Part shown: positions 59,325 to 64,000 of the stretch, one piece after another | Layout of the letters: each line of letters starts with the position of its first letter | How positions within the stretch are numbered: the stretch's first letter is position 1 | DNA from: Bradyrhizobium sp. | Lineage (GTDB): Bacteria > Pseudomonadota > Alphaproteobacteria > Rhizobiales > Xanthobacteraceae | Assembly (NCBI RefSeq): GCF_004799445.1 | Contig: NZ_SSNA01000062.1 | Span: 1-64,000 of the forward strand | Direction: 5' to 3' | DNA length: 64,000 nt | Notes under the pieces: model-generated | Databases searched by the model: none | Told to the model about the DNA's origin: nothing | What the model saw: the letters and a program-made list of their open reading frames with translations, nothing else | Made by a program: the position numbers and the translations under genes

Positions 59325-59717
59325 TTACTTAACCAATTCCCAGAAGATTCCGATCACCGCGACATAGCCGAGCGTGAAGATCAGGGTCCTCAGATAGGGA
59401 ATGCCGAGCAGGTACACGACGGCGTGAGCGAACCGTAGCCAGAAAAAGGCCATCGCCCAGAACGCTGTCATCGCGTTGGCCTTGCCGGCCAGATGAACCG
59501 CGATCACGAGCGCTGCAAAGGGCGCGAACGTCTCGACCGCGTTGATGTAGGTCCGATCGGCACGCTTGCCCCACGGTGGCAGCGGACGCGGCGTGGGATC
59601 GACATAATTCGGAGGTGCGAGAGGCCCGTTGGTCATCACCTGGGAGACCACATAGGGAATCCAGAGCGACGCCGTCAGAATTGCGGTAAAGGCGAGATAC
59701 TTCAGGTCTGCAGACAT
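59325..59717 (-). CDS. MAPEG family membrane protein
   Basis: Four TM-like helices; RADRTYINAVETFAPFAALV...ARFAHAVVYLLGIPYLR-like motif (FWLRFAHAVVYLLGIPYLRTLIF). Confidence 0.85.
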   Translation of the reverse strand: MSADLKYLAFTAILTASLWIPYVVSQVMTNGPLAPPNYVDPTPRPLPPWGKRADRTYINAVETFAPFAALVIAVHLAGKANAMTAFWAMAFFWLRFAHAVVYLLGIPYLRTLIFTLGYVAVIGIFWELVK

Positions 59718-59820
59718 TGTTTTCCCCCTCTATATAAAGATTTGTTTTCAACAACTCCTTTGGCTTGGCTCGCTGGCAAATAGTCGAGTGGGTCGCCGTT
59801 CCGGTCGCGGGCGCTTGGCG

Positions 59821-60963
59821 TCATCCGCCCTTGTTCGGATTGATCAGATACTTTTCGCCGGTCGCGCGCTTGGCGTAGACGGCAATGTGAGAGAGCTGCA
59901 GCGCCTCCTGCAAAGAGACCACCTGGGTATAGTGGCTGGCAAAGGTGGTCTTGAGTTCGGCGACGACGCGCTGGCGCAGCTTCAACCCCTCGGCCGGGCC
60001 GATTTTTTGCAGGAACGGAAACAACAGCCAGCCGCCGACTCCCCACGTCATCCCGAACGCCCGGTTTAATTCGGTCGGGCGCATGTCAAGGCCGCCATAG
60101 ATATAGACTTGCTTATGCACGCTCGATCCGTAACGGCTGTAGACTTTTGCGTTCTTGTTGGCCGCAACCTCCATGCAGGTGAGGATTTGGCCCGCCAGCT
60201 TGCCGCCACCGATTGCATCGAACGCAATCGTCGCGCCGGTTTCGACCAGCGCGCTGGTCAGATCTTCCATGAACGTTGGCGCGGTGGAATCGACGACATG
60301 TTTCGCCCCGATCTTGCGCAGGATCTCCGCCTGCTGCGGGCTGCGGACGATATTGACGAGCGCGATGCCGTCCTTGAGGCAAACCTTGTTGAGCATCTGG
60401 CCGAGGTTGGAAGCGGCCGCGGTATGCACCAGGGCCTTGTGGCCCTCGCGCCGCATGGTCTCGACCATGCCGAGCGACGTCAGTGGATTGACGAAACAGG
60501 ATGCGCCTTCGGCGGGTGTGACGCCGTCCGGCAGCACGAGACAGTCGCTCGCTCGCATCGTGCGGTATTGCGCGAACATGGCGCCACCGATGATCGCGAC
60601 CGTCTTGCCCATCAGGGCCTTCGCCGCCTCGGACGATCCGGTCCTGATGACCACACCGGCCCCCTCATTGCCGACCGGCGTGGATTCGTCGAGCCGTCCA
60701 GCCATGGCGCGCATCGCCGCTTCCGGCACCTTTGCCGTAATCACCGGCGCGTCCTTGGTGCCGGACGCCTGGGCGGTGGTCATGTCGGCGGCTCCGATCA
60801 GGAGCGCGAGGTCGGACGGGTTGATCGGCGCAGCCTCGATGCGAACCACCACCTCGTCGGCTGACGGTTCGGCGACCGGGACATTGACCAGCGAAATCTC
60901 GAGTTCGCCATTTTTCCTGATCAGCGAGCGAAGCTGCAGCCCGGTTTTGCCGTCGGCACTCAT
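59821..60963 (-). CDS. zinc-type alcohol dehydrogenase/quinone oxidoreductase family (MDR)
   Basis: VVVRIEAAPINPSDLALLIG...GNEGAGVVIRTGSSEAAKALMGKTVAII...VHTAAASNLGQMLNKVCLKDG. Confidence 0.88.
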   Translation of the reverse strand: MSADGKTGLQLRSLIRKNGELEISLVNVPVAEPSADEVVVRIEAAPINPSDLALLIGAADMTTAQASGTKDAPVITAKVPEAAMRAMAGRLDESTPVGNEGAGVVIRTGSSEAAKALMGKTVAIIGGAMFAQYRTMRASDCLVLPDGVTPAEGASCFVNPLTSLGMVETMRREGHKALVHTAAASNLGQMLNKVCLKDGIALVNIVRSPQQAEILRKIGAKHVVDSTAPTFMEDLTSALVETGATIAFDAIGGGKLAGQILTCMEVAANKNAKVYSRYGSSVHKQVYIYGGLDMRPTELNRAFGMTWGVGGWLLFPFLQKIGPAEGLKLRQRVVAELKTTFASHYTQVVSLQEALQLSHIAVYAKRATGEKYLINPNKGG

Positions 60964-61064
60964 CCTGAACCTCCCTGTTTCGGCGTTGCCGAGTTTGGCC
61001 GGGAGTGTTCGCACGTTATGCGGAGAAGGCAAGCCTCATTCTGGCCCGTCAAACGAGGACGGGG

Positions 61065-63224
61065 TCACACGATCAGAACGTCATGCAGCGTCAGCGGCGC
61101 GATGACACCGGTCAGCGTAATGGATGCATCGTGGCCAAGGTCAATGACGGTGTCATGACCGACGATGTGGACCGCGAGGTGCGCGAAGTCGGCGGCAACG
61201 CTTGAGGCGATCTGCAGGGTGTCGTGACCCGCGAAGTCCCCGGCCCTGAAATTATTGATGACGTCCTGTCCGGAGGCCTGATTGAAGACGAAGGTATCGC
61301 CGCCGGCGCTGTTCAGGACGGTGTTGGTCGTCGTCGCCTTCAGGCTAACACCCGCCGCATAGGCCGTCTCGGTATGGGAACCGTCACTATTGTCGAAGGT
61401 AGTCGCCAGCCGGTGCCCCGACGCGTCGATCACGTCGTGCCGCGCCGTATAGGCCTGCCCGGCAATCTCGTAGCTATCGACCTCCCGGCTGCCATCGAGG
61501 TGGCGGGCGGTCTCCGTCGTCAGGGTGCCGTTCGTGGCAAAGCTGGACTGCACGTAAGTACCGTCCTTCTGCGTCACGGTCTCTTGGGTGATGTGGCCAA
61601 GGCCATCGAACTGATCCAGCGTCTTGATGCCATTGGCGTCGACTGTCTGATTCAGGAGCAGCGATCCGTCGCTGCGATAGTCTTCGATCAGCACGCTATG
61701 GCCCGAGGCATCGTTGAGCGTATGCTGCGAAGTGTAGTCCTTGCCGACAATGCCGTAACTGTAGATGTCGCGTGAGCCATCGGCGTGACGCAGCGTTTCG
61801 GTTGTCAGGCTGCCGTCCGACGCGTAGCTGGACTGCGTGTAGGATCCGTCCTTCTGCACCACCGTCTGCTCGACGATGTGACCGAGGTGGTCATATTGGT
61901 CCAGCGTCTTGACGCCGCTGGCGTCGACCGTCTGCTTCAGCGTCAGCGATCCGTCGGCGCGGTAGTCTTCAATCAGCAAACTGTGTCCCGACGCGTCGTT
62001 AAGCGTATGCTGCGAAGTGTAGTCCTTGCCGGCGATGTCGTAACTGTAGATGTCGCGCGAGCCGTTGGCGTGCCGGATGGTCTCGCTGGTTTCCAGTCCT
62101 GCTGCATTGAAGCTGAACTGATCGAACGCGCCGTCGAGATAGCTGGTTGTGAACTGTGTGAGGTGACCGGCCGCGTCGTAATCGGCGCGAACCACCGAGC
62201 CGTCGCCGTTGACCGCCTGCGTAAAGGCGTCCGCAACCCCATCGCCGTGGAAATACTGCGCGACCACGGCTTCGGCCGGCTTTCCCATCACCGAGTAGCC
62301 GGTGCTGGTGTACTTGTTGTTGAGGTCCCACTGCCAGAGTTCGACGCCCTTCATCCAGTCGCCGCCCTGCGCCGTCCAGACCTGAAAGAACGCCTTGTAG
62401 GCATCCGCCTGCGCGGCCGGATCGGGGATACCGTTGCCGGTCCACGACCCCGGCTCGATCGCGGTGCCATCCATGCTGCGGTAGCCCATCTCGGTCATCA
62501 GAACCGGTTTGCCATATTGCTCTGACAGCGAATGGAGGAAATCGACCGGCGATTTGTGTTCGAACGCTGCCGCCCAATAGGGATTGCCCGGCACCTGGTA
62601 CCAGGCGTTGACGAGATCCTGCACGGTCGGGTTGCTGCTGGTCGTCAGCGGCGGATAGGTGTTCACGCCGATGGTGTCGAGCTGACCCCAGAACGAGACC
62701 CTGGAAGCCTCGTCGGTCGCTGCCGCATAGGTCAGTTCACCGTGATAGACTTGACGGACGGCGGAGATCAGATCGGTCCAGTAACCGAGATATTGCGAGC
62801 CCGACAGGCTGCTCATCTCGTTGCCGATGGCGAAAGTCTCGACGCCGCCGGCCTGGGCGATGGTGGCGAGATGCACGATCTCGGCCTTGTAGGAGGCAAA
62901 GAAGGCGCCGACATCAGCCGGCGCCATGCTCGAGGTCGGTGTTCCGTCCAGCGGGGAAATCGCCGCCTTGAAGACCACTGACAGCCCATCGGCGTGCGCG
63001 GCCTGAAAGCCCGCGAGCAGGCTTGCGTCGCTCTCCGTCTTGGCTGGATCGGCAATGACGGTGTCGGTGGTCCCGGTCTGGCTCCATATCCGCGCCGTCA
63101 GTTCGATCGAATTCGAACCAAGTGCAGCGATGGTTTGAAATGCCTGACTGGCGGAAGCGCTTGAGAACTGCCCGTTCCATTCGGACAACGCGCCAAAGCC
63201 CTGGACGTCGAAGATAGTTGCCAC
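61065..63224 (-). CDS. large modular protein: glycoside-hydrolase-like TIM barrel, tandem repeats, RTX/T1SS-like C-terminus
   Basis: FAIGNEMSSL and PVLMTEMGYRS carry candidate catalytic glutamates; 95-aa repeats; C-term DTFVFNQASGQDVINNFRAGDFAGHDTLQI...ITLTGVIAPLTLHDVLIV. Confidence 0.8.
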   Translation of the reverse strand: MATIFDVQGFGALSEWNGQFSSASASQAFQTIAALGSNSIELTARIWSQTGTTDTVIADPAKTESDASLLAGFQAAHADGLSVVFKAAISPLDGTPTSSMAPADVGAFFASYKAEIVHLATIAQAGGVETFAIGNEMSSLSGSQYLGYWTDLISAVRQVYHGELTYAAATDEASRVSFWGQLDTIGVNTYPPLTTSSNPTVQDLVNAWYQVPGNPYWAAAFEHKSPVDFLHSLSEQYGKPVLMTEMGYRSMDGTAIEPGSWTGNGIPDPAAQADAYKAFFQVWTAQGGDWMKGVELWQWDLNNKYTSTGYSVMGKPAEAVVAQYFHGDGVADAFTQAVNGDGSVVRADYDAAGHLTQFTTSYLDGAFDQFSFNAAGLETSETIRHANGSRDIYSYDIAGKDYTSQHTLNDASGHSLLIEDYRADGSLTLKQTVDASGVKTLDQYDHLGHIVEQTVVQKDGSYTQSSYASDGSLTTETLRHADGSRDIYSYGIVGKDYTSQHTLNDASGHSVLIEDYRSDGSLLLNQTVDANGIKTLDQFDGLGHITQETVTQKDGTYVQSSFATNGTLTTETARHLDGSREVDSYEIAGQAYTARHDVIDASGHRLATTFDNSDGSHTETAYAAGVSLKATTTNTVLNSAGGDTFVFNQASGQDVINNFRAGDFAGHDTLQIASSVAADFAHLAVHIVGHDTVIDLGHDASITLTGVIAPLTLHDVLIV
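61329..62072 (-). repeat. intragenic tandem repeats, 285-bp period
   Basis: Two full units (residues 385-479, 480-574) plus a partial third. Identical tracts such as GTAGATGTCG (61761, 62046) and TATGCTGCGA (61721, 62006) are exactly 285 bp apart. Confidence 0.9.
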
Positions 63225-63386
63225 GCGAAAACTCCGTCTTTGTCTGACGGTTGACGCGAAGAAATTACCTTCGCCTTAAGAGCGCGATGTGCTGCACGTT
63301 AAATTTCAACCGTGTCAGTTCCACCGACGCGAAACCGATTTTGTTCCAGATCCGGAACTTGGTTGGCAGCACAATTCGCGCAGGCC

Positions 63387-64000
<614 letters not shown>

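Noticed and set aside
63343-63358. GTTCCAGATCCGGAAC palindrome between eno and the modular protein
   Set aside because: Only one short palindrome without the GTTC-N7-GTTC spacing or another known consensus; likely chance.

Overview
This 64 kb window is a high-GC alphaproteobacterial chromosome segment. Gene order and the intergenic repeats look like the Bradyrhizobium/Rhodopseudomonas group, although that assignment is inference. Most of it is conserved core genome: gyrA, ssb and uvrA; trmFO; a phytoene-synthase-like gene with a Mth938-like gene and secF-secD-yajC; a LysM/M23 peptidase, pcm and surE; serS-tatC-tatB-tatA-scpB-scpA-nagZ-SPOR-argS-dgt, divergent from erpA/iscA-xth; ilvD; a pyruvate dehydrogenase cluster (ftsB-like, pdhA, pdhB, pdhC, lpdA); and a partial eno at the right edge. 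I saw no rRNA, CRISPR array, transposase, prophage or obvious defence island. The points that deserve a second look are: (1) a palindromic repeat inserted in frame inside uvrA; (2) perfect GTTC-N7-GTTC (LexA-type) motifs upstream of uvrA and ssb; (3) a perfect FNR/FixK-type palindrome upstream of a PRC-barrel gene; (4) a modular protein with a glycosidase-like barrel, 95-aa tandem repeats and an RTX-like C-terminus; (5) a kinase-like protein apparently fused to an acyl-CoA-synthetase C-terminal domain; (6) several families of intergenic palindromic elements, one nested and highly structured and one supplying a gene's start codon; (7) small ORFs missed by the ORF track. All homology calls were made from recognised motifs and not from database searches.
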